Made by a program: the position numbers and the translations under genes. DNA of 64,000 bases from Lentibacillus siamensis. Lineage in GTDB: Bacteria > Bacillota > Bacilli > Bacillales > Amphibacillaceae. This document shows positions 42,843-52,366 of the stretch, one piece after another. The notes beneath the pieces are model-generated. The model made no database searches. It worked only from the letters and a program-made list of their open reading frames with translations, and was not told the origin of the DNA. The stretch lies in contig NZ_BAAADS010000010.1 of NCBI RefSeq assembly GCF_039522605.1, positions 1 through 64,000 on the forward strand, read 5' to 3'. Numbering within the stretch: the first letter of the stretch is position 1; each line of letters opens with the position of its first letter.

Positions 42843-43814
42843 TTATTTTTCATTCTCAAACATATTCCTGATGGCATTTTGGTCATTTGTTTTTTCCAGG
42901 GCAAGTAATAATTTGATTCGCGCCTTTGGACCGTTTAGGCCGTTTGTCAAAATAACCCCTTTTTCCTTCAATTGCTTTCCTCCGCCATCGTAAGCATAAG
43001 TAGGCTGCACAATTCCCTGGTAACAACGGGAAACCAGCACAACCGGTATATTGTCTTCTATAAAGTTCAAAATGGGTGTGACGGTGTTTTTGGGGAGATT
43101 CCCTTGTCCAAGCCCTTCGATAACAAGACCATCAGGTTTACCAGCATATAGTGCTTTAAGTATCTGTTCGTTCATCCCGGCATATGCCTTCAGCAGGAAT
43201 ACATTTTTCGTGATTTGTGAGACCGGGTGCGAGTACCGTGACAAAATAGTATGATGAAATATAATGGATGATTTCGTGATAATTCCTATTGGTCCGTATT
43301 GTGGACTTTGAAAGGTTGCGACATTGCTTGTTGACGTCTTCGTAACGTTTCCTGCAGTATGAATTTCATCATTCATTACCACAAGAACTCCTTTATCAGA
43401 AGCTTCATGATCAACTGCAACCCTTAGTGAACTGATTAAATTGTAAAGAGCATCAGATCCAATTTCATTTGTTGACCGCATTGCCCCAGTGATAATGACT
43501 GGTTTCGTAGTTTTTATTGTCAGATCAAGAAAATAAGCGGTTTCCTCCAGTGTATCTGTACCATGTGTCACTACAATTCCGTCATAATCTTTACTCATCA
43601 GATCAATTTTTTGGGACAACTCATGCATATGTTCCGGTGTAATATGCGGTGACGGAAGTGAAAACGCGATAACTTCATCCACATTTGCATATGACTTAAA
43701 GTAATAAGATAAATCGGTCAGTGGATGCTTGGACGTTGTTGAAACTTTTCCAGTATCTTTATTTTCCAACATCGAAATGGTACCACCTGTATGGATAATT
43801 AATATATTTTTCAC
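42843..43814 (-). CDS. ansA: L-asparaginase
   Basis: The enzyme hydrolyses asparagine to aspartate and ammonia. The 323-residue protein has both family threonine motifs: HTGGTISM near residue 9 and VVTHGTDTLEETAYFLDL near residue 80. The GTG at 43814 is chosen because AGGAGGT lies 7 bases before it; a longer frame to 43898 overlaps the divergent prsW region and lacks family sequence. It is transcribed toward the repeat element, and no clear terminator follows. Confidence 0.9.
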   Translation of the reverse strand: MKNILIIHTGGTISMLENKDTGKVSTTSKHPLTDLSYYFKSYANVDEVIAFSLPSPHITPEHMHELSQKIDLMSKDYDGIVVTHGTDTLEETAYFLDLTIKTTKPVIITGAMRSTNEIGSDALYNLISSLRVAVDHEASDKGVLVVMNDEIHTAGNVTKTSTSNVATFQSPQYGPIGIITKSSIIFHHTILSRYSHPVSQITKNVFLLKAYAGMNEQILKALYAGKPDGLVIEGLGQGNLPKNTVTPILNFIEDNIPVVLVSRCYQGIVQPTYAYDGGGKQLKEKGVILTNGLNGPKARIKLLLALEKTNDQNAIRNMFENEK

Positions 43815-43899
43815 AATAATAACCTCCTTGCAGCTATTTTCATTCCCAGAACTTAATGGTACGATTAATGAAGCATAAATGGAAGGGGGGGGATACATC

Positions 43900-44550
43900 T
43901 TGCTTGCTATTATATCAGCAGGTATTGCGCCTGTATTTGCGCTGATGTCTTTTTTTTATTTAAAAGATCGTTTTTCAGAGCCATTGACCTTGATAGTCAA
44001 AACTTTTATATCAGGTGCGGCACTTGTTTTTCCAATTATGTTTATTCAATATGCTTTACAGGCAGAGAATTTCAGCGACAGTAATTTTATCCAATCCTTT
44101 TTGCTGATTGGCTTTTCTGAAGAGTTTTTTAAATGGTTTATATTTATTTATGTTATTTATAACCATACTGAATTTGATGCGCACTATGACGGAATTATTT
44201 ACGCTGTTTCGATAAGCCTTGGATTTGCTACTGTTGAAAACGTGCTCTACCTTGTTACCAATGGAATAGAATATGCTTTTTCACGAGCACTGTTTCCTGT
44301 TTCATCCCATGCCTTATTCGGTGTGATTATGGGATATTATTTTGGAAAAGCGAAAGTGAATAAATACTATAAAAAGTGGAATGTAACGCTTGCTTTTGTA
44401 TTTCCCTTTCTTCTCCACGGAAGCTATAATTTCATTCTTAAAACGGTTACCAGTGAATGGCTTGGTCTGCTGGTTCCCTTCATGATTATATTATGGATAG
44501 TTTGTCTGAACAGGATGAAAGCTGCCAATAATCCAGTTCAAATAGACTAA
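43900..44550 (+). CDS. prsW: PrsW family intramembrane protease
   Basis: PrsW makes the first cut in the anti-sigma factor RsiW, starting activation of sigma-W under envelope stress. The 216-residue polytopic protein shows EEFFKW near residue 70, SSHALFGVIMGYYFG near residue 140 and LLHGSYNF, the motifs with proposed metal ligands. The TTG at 43900 gives MLAIISAGIAP, the family N terminus, after a GAAGGGGGG ribosome-binding site. The prsW-sleB-ypeB order matches B. subtilis; rsiW is not in this window. Confidence 0.88.
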   Translation: MLAIISAGIAPVFALMSFFYLKDRFSEPLTLIVKTFISGAALVFPIMFIQYALQAENFSDSNFIQSFLLIGFSEEFFKWFIFIYVIYNHTEFDAHYDGIIYAVSISLGFATVENVLYLVTNGIEYAFSRALFPVSSHALFGVIMGYYFGKAKVNKYYKKWNVTLAFVFPFLLHGSYNFILKTVTSEWLGLLVPFMIILWIVCLNRMKAANNPVQID

Positions 44551-44560
44551 ACTAGATATT

Positions 44561-44597
44561 ATCCCGTGTATTTTCTAAATACATGGGATTTCTATTT
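44561..44597 (+). terminator. Terminator after prsW
   Basis: ATCCCGTGTATTT (44561-44573) pairs with AAATACATGGGAT (44577-44589) with one wobble, and a T5 run follows at 44594. Confidence 0.85.
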
Positions 44598-44673
44598 TTG
44601 GAGTAAATGAATAAAATGTGTGTTTCGTTTAAAAATAGGTACATCATATCTTCTAGCAGCAGGAGGAAATTAC

Positions 44674-45522
44674 ATGACCTATCAAACGAAAAGAATGTCA
44701 CTATCCATTATTATTATATGTTTCATCGCCATCGGATTACAAACCACAGCCCCTGTAGGTAAGGTGAACGCCTTCAGTCCACAGGTGATTCAGCATGGTT
44801 CAACTGGAGATGATGTCATCGAGCTTCAGGCAAGACTTCAATATTTGGGATTCTATAATGGAGATATCGATGGAGTATTTGGTTGGGGAACATATTGGGC
44901 ACTAAGAAATTTCCAATATGAATTTGGTATGAAAGTAGACGGGTTAGCCGGACAAGATACCAAAAACAAGCTTATCCAGGAAAGTAAATACGATAAACAA
45001 TACGTTAAAAGCCAAATACGAAGTGGAAATGAGTTTACGTATTATGGAGGCGTTGACAGATCAAAACAATCTGCCCCACAGGGAAATAACGCTCCTAATC
45101 AGACAAAAAATCAACCAGGCAATAAGGCAAGCCCTAAACCTACTGCGGTAAATGTTCCGCAGGGCTATTCACAAAATGATATTAAACTCATGGCAAATGC
45201 TGTTCACGGTGAATCCAGGGGGGAGCCTTACGTTGGTCAGGTGGCTGTTGCGGCAGTTATCCTAAACCGGGTCGAAAGTTCAACATTCCCAAACACTATT
45301 TCCGGCGTAATTTTTGAACCAAGGGCATTTACTGCAGTTGCGGACGGACAGATTTGGCTGACACCGGATGAAACTTCAAAACAGGCAGTAATGGATGCAA
45401 TAAACGGCTGGGACCCTTCTGGAGGTGCGCTATACTATTTCAATCCGAAAACTGCAACATCAGACTGGATATGGTCCCGCCCGCAAATCAAAAAAATTGG
45501 CAAACATATATTTTGTAAATAG
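44674..45522 (+). CDS. sleB: Spore cortex-lytic enzyme SleB
   Basis: SleB is a lytic transglycosylase that degrades cortex peptidoglycan during germination. The 282-residue protein has a signal peptide (about 1-32), a peptidoglycan-binding domain (about 40-100; GSTGDDVIELQARLQYLGFY), a Pro/Asn-rich linker and a C-terminal hydrolase domain with the catalytic Glu in AVHGESRGEPYVGQVAV. AGGAGGAA precedes the ATG at 44674. It is followed by its partner ypeB. Confidence 0.94.
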   Translation: MTYQTKRMSLSIIIICFIAIGLQTTAPVGKVNAFSPQVIQHGSTGDDVIELQARLQYLGFYNGDIDGVFGWGTYWALRNFQYEFGMKVDGLAGQDTKNKLIQESKYDKQYVKSQIRSGNEFTYYGGVDRSKQSAPQGNNAPNQTKNQPGNKASPKPTAVNVPQGYSQNDIKLMANAVHGESRGEPYVGQVAVAAVILNRVESSTFPNTISGVIFEPRAFTAVADGQIWLTPDETSKQAVMDAINGWDPSGGALYYFNPKTATSDWIWSRPQIKKIGKHIFCK

Positions 45523-45537
45523 AAAGGTGTGAAAAGC

Positions 45538-46881
45538 ATGATACGTTGGATATTAATTGGTGTTCTAACTGTCGGAATAGCTGCTACAGCATTTTGGGGA
45601 TATCAAGAGCATCAGGACAAAAATGCGATTCTTGTTCAGGCTGAAAATGACTACCAGCGTGCATTTCATGAACTTAGTTATCACATGGATTTGTTGAATG
45701 ATAAAATCGGAACTGCATTGGCAATGAACTCCAAAAAGAGCCTGTCCCCTCAATTGGTGGAAATATGGCGGTTGACTTCTGAGGCAACCTCAGACGTTGG
45801 ACAACTTCCGCTGGTTCTGATGCCGTTTAATAAAACGGAAGAATTCCTCTCCGATATCGGTAAATTTACCTATCGAACCGCTGTCAAAGATTCCGGAAAA
45901 AAAGCTCTGACAGATAAGGAAATGGGGAGACTGGAAAAACTTTATAAGCAATCAAGGGATATCAAAAATGAATTAAGAAAGGTACAGAATGTTGTATTGG
46001 AAGAAGATTTGCGATGGATGGATGTTGAATTAGCGCTTGCTGAAGATGGCGAGCCGACAGATAATACCATTGTGGATGGATTTAAAACAGTTGAAAAAAC
46101 CGTGGAAGGATTCAGTGAAAGCAATGTAGATTCACCACTTCCCGGAACTTCATCTCAGGATCACAAGTATCAGTTCCTGAAAGGTGAGAAAATCAGTGAA
46201 GAGGAGGCCATAAAACGAAGTAAAAATATTTTTAACGTAAAAAACACTGAAAATATCACAGTTACCAAAAGTGGAAAGGGATCCGATATTCCCATTTACA
46301 GCATTTCATATCGGAATGGTAATAAAAACGCTTATATGGACATGTCACAAAAAGGCGGTCATCCCATTTCCTTACTGGTAAATCGAAAAGTCGAAAAGCA
46401 GAAAATCAGCCTGAATGAAGGACTGGATAAAGCTAAATCCTATCTGAAAAAACACGGGTTTAGCAAAATGGAAATTTTCCAGAGTAATCAATACGATAAC
46501 ATTGGCGTTTATTCGTTTTTGTATAATCAAAATGGTGTACGCGTTTATTCTGATGCAGTTGAGGTAAAAGTTGCTCTGGATAATGGTGACCTGCTTGGAT
46601 TTACCGCCAAAAATTATTTTATGAACCACAAGAAGCGAGATATACCTGAGCCCAAGTTATCTGCCAAAGAGGCGAAAGAAAGCGTTAGTCAAGATGTGAA
46701 AATAAATGAAAAACATCTGGCGATTATTGATAATGATCTCGGCAAGGAAGTTTTGACTTACGAATTCCTCGGTGTCCTTGGTAATGAGACATACCGAATC
46801 TTTATCAATGCAAAGGATGGAACGGAAGAAAAGGTTGAAAAACTGGATGGCAAAGAAGTAAATTTCGACGCTGTTTTCTGA
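45538..46881 (+). CDS. ypeB: Germination protein YpeB
   Basis: YpeB is needed for SleB stability and localisation in the spore. The 447-residue protein has an N-terminal membrane anchor (about residues 3-21), a long helical region and C-terminal PepSY-type repeats (from about residue 220). The ATG at 45538 follows AAAGGTG; a GTG at 45529 overlaps that site. It is 15 bases after sleB, so the pair is bicistronic. Confidence 0.92.
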   Translation: MIRWILIGVLTVGIAATAFWGYQEHQDKNAILVQAENDYQRAFHELSYHMDLLNDKIGTALAMNSKKSLSPQLVEIWRLTSEATSDVGQLPLVLMPFNKTEEFLSDIGKFTYRTAVKDSGKKALTDKEMGRLEKLYKQSRDIKNELRKVQNVVLEEDLRWMDVELALAEDGEPTDNTIVDGFKTVEKTVEGFSESNVDSPLPGTSSQDHKYQFLKGEKISEEEAIKRSKNIFNVKNTENITVTKSGKGSDIPIYSISYRNGNKNAYMDMSQKGGHPISLLVNRKVEKQKISLNEGLDKAKSYLKKHGFSKMEIFQSNQYDNIGVYSFLYNQNGVRVYSDAVEVKVALDNGDLLGFTAKNYFMNHKKRDIPEPKLSAKEAKESVSQDVKINEKHLAIIDNDLGKEVLTYEFLGVLGNETYRIFINAKDGTEEKVEKLDGKEVNFDAVF

Positions 46882-46916
46882 AATGAACAACGTGGTACGA
46901 TGGGATACTTTTTTGA

Positions 46917-46957
46917 TAAAATTCGGGTGGTGCTTGACACCGCTCGAATTTTCTTTT
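46917..46957 (+). terminator. Terminator after sleB-ypeB
   Basis: AAAATTCGGGTGGTG pairs with CACCGCTCGAATTTT (two wobbles), followed by CTTTTT. The remaining gap to cmk holds no convincing gene; the ypfA/ypfB genes found here in B. subtilis are missing. Confidence 0.85.
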
Positions 46958-47171
46958 TGGAGGTATGTAATATATAAACAAATAGACCTTCATTTCATTA
47001 ATATGTTATTATTTATTGTAGGGTTATGGAAAGAAAATGGCAGGATTAGGTTTTTTCCATCATCGGCTTTATACATAACTGCGCAACATTTGTATGGTGC
47101 TGCCTCGATATTAAGAAGTATGCAAAAACTGTATAGGACACAAGGGAAAATGAGAGGAATGAAAGGCATAA

Positions 47172-47861
47172 ATGAATAAAGCAGAAATAGCGATAGCAAT
47201 TGACGGACCTGCTGCTGCAGGGAAAAGTACTGTTGCGAAAATAACAGCCAGAAAACTAAACTACATATACGTTGATACGGGAGCAATGTACCGAGCGTTG
47301 ACACTAAAGTCACTCAACAGCGAAATAGATCCCGATAATGAGAAGGCATTGATAGAACTGTTAACACTTACAGATATCGAACTGATCCAAGGTGAAAATA
47401 ATCAGCATGTTTTGTTGGACGAATATGATGTTACACATGATATTCGATCCGAGCAGGTAACCAATAACGTGTCCTATGTTGCCCAGCATCCCTTAATACG
47501 GAAAGAAATGGTGAAACGCCAGCAGAAACTGGCTGAAAAGCGTGGAGTTGTGATGGATGGCCGGGATATAGGTACACATGTACTTCCAAACGCAGAAGTG
47601 AAAATATTTCTTATTGCCACCGTAGAAGAACGTGCGCGGAGAAGACATGAGGAGAACTTGAAAAAAGGTTTTTCTTCTGATTTGGATACACTAAAAAAGG
47701 AGATAGAACAACGGGATTTGATTGATTCTAAACGGGAAGCTTCGCCACTGCTGAAAGCTGACGATGCAATTGAAATTGATACAACCTCCATCACAATTGA
47801 CGAAGTGGCGGAACGTATTTTAGACGAAGCTTACAAAGTAATGGGGCAAAAAGGAGACTGA
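47172..47861 (+). CDS. cmk: Cytidylate kinase
   Basis: The enzyme phosphorylates CMP and dCMP. The 229-residue P-loop protein has AIDGPAAAGKSTVAK at residues 9-23, YVDTGAMYRALT and the DGRDIGTHVLP motif near residue 130. It ends 2 bases before the acyltransferase gene, so the two are probably co-transcribed. Confidence 0.95.
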   Translation: MNKAEIAIAIDGPAAAGKSTVAKITARKLNYIYVDTGAMYRALTLKSLNSEIDPDNEKALIELLTLTDIELIQGENNQHVLLDEYDVTHDIRSEQVTNNVSYVAQHPLIRKEMVKRQQKLAEKRGVVMDGRDIGTHVLPNAEVKIFLIATVEERARRRHEENLKKGFSSDLDTLKKEIEQRDLIDSKREASPLLKADDAIEIDTTSITIDEVAERILDEAYKVMGQKGD

Positions 47862-47863
47862 TC

Positions 47864-48448
47864 ATGAGCCTTTATAAATTTGCTAAAACAGTAGTGGCAA
47901 TTCTTCTGTTTCCATTATACCGAATCAAAGTTATCGGAAAGGAAAACGTTCCAAAAGAAGGACCTGTAATTATATGTTCCAATCATATTTCAAACATCGA
48001 TCCCCCCGTTGTAGGCATTACGTCCCCACGTGATATCTATTTTATGGCTAAGGGGGAGTTATTTGAAAAACCAGTGTTGGGAAAATTGCTCACGAAAATA
48101 CATGCATTTCCGGTACGCAGAGGAATGGGAGACCGCAACGCGCTTCGGAATGGATTGAAAATATTGCGGAACAATGAAACACTGGGACTCTTCCCTGAAG
48201 GAACACGCAGTAAGACTGGAAAGGTGGGAAAGGGTCTGGCAGGCGCGGGTTTTTTTGCTCTCCGTTCCAAAGCCGAAATTGTACCCTGTGCCATTATTGG
48301 ACCGTATAAACCTGGAAAGCGCTTAACCGTAATTTACGGAAAACCGATGGATATAGAAACGTATCGTCAAAACAAAGCATCAGCAAAAGATACATCCGAT
48401 GCAATTATGAATGAAATAAGAAAAATTATAGATAATCATTATTCCTGA
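47864..48448 (+). CDS. plsC: 1-acyl-sn-glycerol-3-phosphate acyltransferase
   Basis: The membrane-associated enzyme makes phosphatidic acid for phospholipids. The 194-residue protein has the acyltransferase HX4D motif in CSNHISNIDPP near residue 47 and the substrate-binding FPEGTRSKTG near residue 110, with one N-terminal hydrophobic segment. A cmk-plsC-S1 gene order is common in Firmicutes, though the B. subtilis cmk locus lacks the acyltransferase. Confidence 0.9.
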   Translation: MSLYKFAKTVVAILLFPLYRIKVIGKENVPKEGPVIICSNHISNIDPPVVGITSPRDIYFMAKGELFEKPVLGKLLTKIHAFPVRRGMGDRNALRNGLKILRNNETLGLFPEGTRSKTGKVGKGLAGAGFFALRSKAEIVPCAIIGPYKPGKRLTVIYGKPMDIETYRQNKASAKDTSDAIMNEIRKIIDNHYS

Positions 48449-48542
48449 TATGCATTGCTTGACAAATAATTATAAATATTAGAAGTTATAAAAAAGAGAT
48501 ATTTCGAACTTTGTTGGTTTGTATTTTAAGGAGGGCTTTTGA

Positions 48543-49673
48543 ATGACTGAATCTAATAGCGGAATACCAGAATTGAATGTAGGAGACCTTATCACAGGAA
48601 CCATTGTCAAAGTGGAAGAAAAGCAGGTTCTTGTTGATATTGGATATAAAACAGAGGGTATTGTTCCAATCAGCGAATTGTCGAACCTTCATGTTGAACA
48701 AGCAAGCGATGTGGTGAAAGAGGATGACGAACTTTCATTGCAGATTAAAAGGATTGAGGATGATGAAGTCATTCTATCCAAGAAGGCAGTAGATGCAGAC
48801 AAAGCATGGGAATCACTTGCGACAAAATTTGAAAATGAAGAGGTTTTTGAAACAGAAATTAAAGATATTGTAAAAGGAGGACTCGTTGTCGACGTTGGTT
48901 TGCGAGGATTTATTCCAGCTTCTTTAGTTGAAACATATTTTGTTGAGGATTTCTCCGACTATAAAAACCAAGTACTAAAGGTTAAAATTATTGACCTTAA
49001 CAGAGAACAGAACCGTGTTATTCTATCGCACCGTGATGTTATTCAGGATGAAGAAGAGACCAGAAAACAGCAATTATTGCAAAATCTTGAAGCAGGACAA
49101 GTACTCGACGGTGTTGTACAGCGCATAACAAGTTTTGGTGCGTTCGTTGATCTTGGTGGAATTGATGGTCTTGTTCATATTTCACAGCTGGCACATGAAC
49201 ATGTTGAAAAGACTGAAGATGTTGTCGCAGAGGGTGATACAATAAGTGTGGAAATCTTATCAGTTGACCGCGATAATGAACGCATTTCGCTCTCCCGTAA
49301 GAAAACACTCCCTGGACCCTGGACAGATATTGAGGAAAAAGTATCCAAGGGGGATGTGCTGGAAGGGAAAGTAAAACGGCTTGTAAGTTTTGGTGCATTT
49401 GTCGAAGTAATGTCTGGGGTTGAAGGGCTTGTTCATATTTCACAAATTGCCAACAGGCACATCGGAACACCCCAGGAGGTATTGGATACAGGACAAACTG
49501 TCAAAGTAAAAGTGCTGGATGTAAGCGAAGCGGAACAGCGTATGTCACTATCCATAAAAGAATTGGAAATGGAACAGGAAGCGGCAGAATTTAAAAAGTA
49601 CGAAAAAGATGATGATCAGCTTGGCTTCCAGGTAGGCGACTTTATTGGCGATAAACTGGACAAATATAAATAA
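48543..49673 (+). CDS. ypfD: Ribosomal protein S1 homologue YpfD
   Basis: This 376-residue RNA-binding protein contains four S1 domains (about residues 12-85, 100-170, 187-257 and 273-345), the last two very similar to each other (GLVHISQLAHEHV and GLVHISQIANRHI). It is the short Gram-positive form of S1. AAGGAGG precedes the ATG, and a strong terminator follows. Confidence 0.92.
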   Translation: MTESNSGIPELNVGDLITGTIVKVEEKQVLVDIGYKTEGIVPISELSNLHVEQASDVVKEDDELSLQIKRIEDDEVILSKKAVDADKAWESLATKFENEEVFETEIKDIVKGGLVVDVGLRGFIPASLVETYFVEDFSDYKNQVLKVKIIDLNREQNRVILSHRDVIQDEEETRKQQLLQNLEAGQVLDGVVQRITSFGAFVDLGGIDGLVHISQLAHEHVEKTEDVVAEGDTISVEILSVDRDNERISLSRKKTLPGPWTDIEEKVSKGDVLEGKVKRLVSFGAFVEVMSGVEGLVHISQIANRHIGTPQEVLDTGQTVKVKVLDVSEAEQRMSLSIKELEMEQEAAEFKKYEKDDDQLGFQVGDFIGDKLDKYK

Positions 49674-49686
49674 TAATTTTTATTCA

Positions 49687-49716
49687 ATGCTCTTTCCAAA
49701 TGGAAAGAGCATTTTT
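49687..49716 (+). terminator. Terminator after ypfD
   Basis: ATGCTCTTTCCA (49687-49698) pairs perfectly with TGGAAAGAGCAT (49701-49712), ending in T's. Confidence 0.9.
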
Positions 49717-49928
49717 AAAATATTTTTTATAATGCTTATGAGAATTATGATCAGCAAAAATTGATTGTTATGTGAATAACAGTTAACGACATAGATGCGT
49801 ATACGAAATCTGTGCATGTAAACCGCATATTTAAAAGTTGATTTCCGATAATAATTGTCTATATGGTTTTCTTTTGCTAGAATAAATAAATGCTGTATAC
49901 ATAAAAATAAATTTGCAATGTAAATGTG

Positions 49929-49945
49929 GAAAGGATGTTCCTTTC
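49929..49945 (+). promoter_or_regulatory. Hairpin over the der ribosome-binding site
   Basis: GAAAGGA (49929-49935) pairs perfectly with TCCTTTC (49939-49945) across TGT, and the ATG of der begins at 49946. The Shine-Dalgarno sequence is the 5' arm, so folding would block translation. Confidence 0.6.
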
Positions 49946-51256
49946 ATGAGGAAATCTGTAGTAGCGATAGTTGGCAGACCAAATGTGGGAAAATCAACTA
50001 TTTTTAATCGGCTGGTCGGGGAAAGAATTTCAATTGTTGAAGATACTCCCGGTGTTACCAGAGACCGGATATATGCTGAAGCTGAATGGCTTACAACCAC
50101 TTTCAATTTGATTGATACGGGTGGTATTGATGTTGGGGATGAACCTTTATTGGTTCAAATGCGTCAACAGGCTGAAGTTGCCATTGATGAAGCTGATGTT
50201 ATTATTTTCTTGTTGAATGGTAGGGAGGGCATTACTGCTGCTGATGAGGAAGTAGCTAAATTACTGTATAAATCCAATAAACCGGTAGTTATTGGTGTTA
50301 ATAAAATGGACAACCCGGAAATGCGCCAGGAGATTTATGAATTTTATTCACTTGGCTTTGGTGAGCCATTTCCGATTTCCGGATCCCATGGACTGGGATT
50401 GGGCGATTTACTTGATGAAGTAGTCGGGTATTTTCCTAAAGAAGAGGAAGCAGAGATGCCTGATGATACCATTTATTTCAGTCTGATTGGGCGCCCCAAT
50501 GTTGGTAAATCATCACTCGTTAATTCGATGTTACACGAAGACCGGGTCATTGTGAGTGAAATGGAAGGAACAACCCGGGACGCAGTTGACACGCACTTGC
50601 GTAAGGATGACCAGGATTTTGTAATAATCGATACTGCCGGTATGCGTAAACGTGGTAAAGTATATGAAACGACCGAAAAATACAGTGTATTGCGCGCCTT
50701 AAAGGCAATTGAGCGTTCCGATGTCGTTCTTGTTCTGCTTGATGCGGAAACCGGAATAAGAGAACAGGATAAGAAAATTGCAGGTTACGCACATGATGCG
50801 GGTCGGGCTGTAATTATCGTTGTAAACAAATGGGATACAATTGATTCCGGTGACAAAACGATGAAAGAATTTGAGAAAAAAGTAAGAGCACATTTTCAAT
50901 TTCTTGATTATGCCCCAATTGTCTTTCTTTCTGCCAAAACGCAAAAAAGGCTGCATACACTTATTCCCGCTATCAGAACAGCCAGTGAAAATCATGCAAA
51001 GCGCATCCAAACAAACGTACTAAACGATGTGATTATGGATGCATTGGCGATGAATCCGACACCAACCGTAAAAGGCAGAAGGTTGAAAGTACTTTACGCA
51101 ACACAGGTGGCAGTCAAACCGCCAAGTTTTGTTGTCTTTGTGAACGATCCTGACTTAATGCATTTCACTTATAAGCGTTTCCTGGAAAACAGAATCCGGG
51201 ATGCCTTTGGGTTTATTGGAACTCCAATTAAAATATTTGCGAGACGACGTCAATAA
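49946..51256 (+). CDS. der: Ribosome-assembly GTPase Der (EngA)
   Basis: Der is an essential GTPase in 50S subunit assembly. The 436-residue protein has two tandem GTPase domains, each with G1 (GRPNVGKSTIFNRL at residue 10 and GRPNVGKSSLVNSM near 183), DTGG or DTAG, and NKMD or NKWD motifs, then a C-terminal KH-like domain. The start at 49946 gives the exact B. subtilis length. It is followed by gpsA. Confidence 0.96.
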   Translation: MRKSVVAIVGRPNVGKSTIFNRLVGERISIVEDTPGVTRDRIYAEAEWLTTTFNLIDTGGIDVGDEPLLVQMRQQAEVAIDEADVIIFLLNGREGITAADEEVAKLLYKSNKPVVIGVNKMDNPEMRQEIYEFYSLGFGEPFPISGSHGLGLGDLLDEVVGYFPKEEEAEMPDDTIYFSLIGRPNVGKSSLVNSMLHEDRVIVSEMEGTTRDAVDTHLRKDDQDFVIIDTAGMRKRGKVYETTEKYSVLRALKAIERSDVVLVLLDAETGIREQDKKIAGYAHDAGRAVIIVVNKWDTIDSGDKTMKEFEKKVRAHFQFLDYAPIVFLSAKTQKRLHTLIPAIRTASENHAKRIQTNVLNDVIMDALAMNPTPTVKGRRLKVLYATQVAVKPPSFVVFVNDPDLMHFTYKRFLENRIRDAFGFIGTPIKIFARRRQ

Positions 51257-51269
51257 GGAGGCTATACCA

Positions 51270-52307
51270 ATGAGTAAAGTAGCAGTAATTGGTGCAGGCA
51301 GCTGGGGAACAGCGCTCAGCATTGTACTGTCTGATAACGGTCATGATGTCCGCCTGTGGACACATCGAAAAGAACAAGCTGATATGATAAACAACCAACA
51401 CGTAAATGAAAATTATTTAAAGGTTAACCTACCGGAAAATATTAAGGCTTATGACGACTTGCACAGTGCAATCGATGACGTGAAAGCCATTATATTGGTC
51501 GTACCGACAAAAGCTATACGGGAAGTAAGCCAACAGTTAAACCGTTTACTGAAGAAAAAAATCACCATAATTCATGCGACCAAAGGAATTGAACCGGAGT
51601 CACTTAAACGTGTATCCCAAATGATCAGTGAAGAACTGGATTCCTACAGCTATGAAGATATTGTGGTGCTTTCCGGTCCAAGTCATGCGGAGGAAGTCGG
51701 AAAACGGCTGCCAACAACGGTAACAGTTTCATCACTGGACAGTTCGAATGCCAAACTGGCACAGGATCTGTTTATTAATGAATCTTTTCGTGTTTATACA
51801 AGCCCGGACGTAGTTGGTATTGAGCTAGGTGGAGCATTAAAAAATATAATTGCACTTGGTGCAGGTATTTCGGATGGTTTAGGTTACGGTGACAATGCCA
51901 AGGCAGCATTGATAACGAGAGGACTTGCCGAAATCACCCGATTGGGCACATCGCTTGGGGCAAATCCTCTGACATTCCTCGGGTTACCTGGTGTGGGGGA
52001 TCTGATTGTAACATGCACCAGTGTTCATAGCAGAAACTGGCGAGCCGGCAACCTGTTGGGTAAAGGACATAAGCTGGATGAAGTGCTTGACCAAATGGGT
52101 ATGGTCGTTGAAGGAGTACGCACTGCAAAGGCTGCATATCAATTTGCTGAAGACCAGGAAATAGAAATGCCAATAACCGCTGGTATATATCAGATTTTGT
52201 TTGAGAATAAATATCCCCGGGAAGTTGTCGAGCAATTAATGAGTCGTAATAAGCGGGAAGAGATGGACGATCTTGCTGAATTAATTGGAGGGAACTATTC
52301 CAAATAA
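51270..52307 (+). CDS. gpsA: Glycerol-3-phosphate dehydrogenase [NAD(P)+]
   Basis: The enzyme makes sn-glycerol 3-phosphate for phospholipids. The 345-residue protein has the N-terminal VIGAGSWGTALSIVL nucleotide-binding motif, the catalytic Lys in ELGGALKNIIALG and the LGLPGVGDLIVTCTS segment. TAAGGAGG precedes the ATG at 51270; the longer frame lies within der. Confidence 0.95.
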   Translation: MSKVAVIGAGSWGTALSIVLSDNGHDVRLWTHRKEQADMINNQHVNENYLKVNLPENIKAYDDLHSAIDDVKAIILVVPTKAIREVSQQLNRLLKKKITIIHATKGIEPESLKRVSQMISEELDSYSYEDIVVLSGPSHAEEVGKRLPTTVTVSSLDSSNAKLAQDLFINESFRVYTSPDVVGIELGGALKNIIALGAGISDGLGYGDNAKAALITRGLAEITRLGTSLGANPLTFLGLPGVGDLIVTCTSVHSRNWRAGNLLGKGHKLDEVLDQMGMVVEGVRTAKAAYQFAEDQEIEMPITAGIYQILFENKYPREVVEQLMSRNKREEMDDLAELIGGNYSK

Positions 52308-52366
52308 CACGGAAACGCATGCTTTGCATATACTATGCTGAAGTAATTATGCAGGGAGGCGAGCGT

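Noticed and set aside
46883..47179. 98-residue frame before cmk
   Set aside because: It spans the ypeB terminator and runs into the cmk start; no usable ribosome-binding site or protein features.
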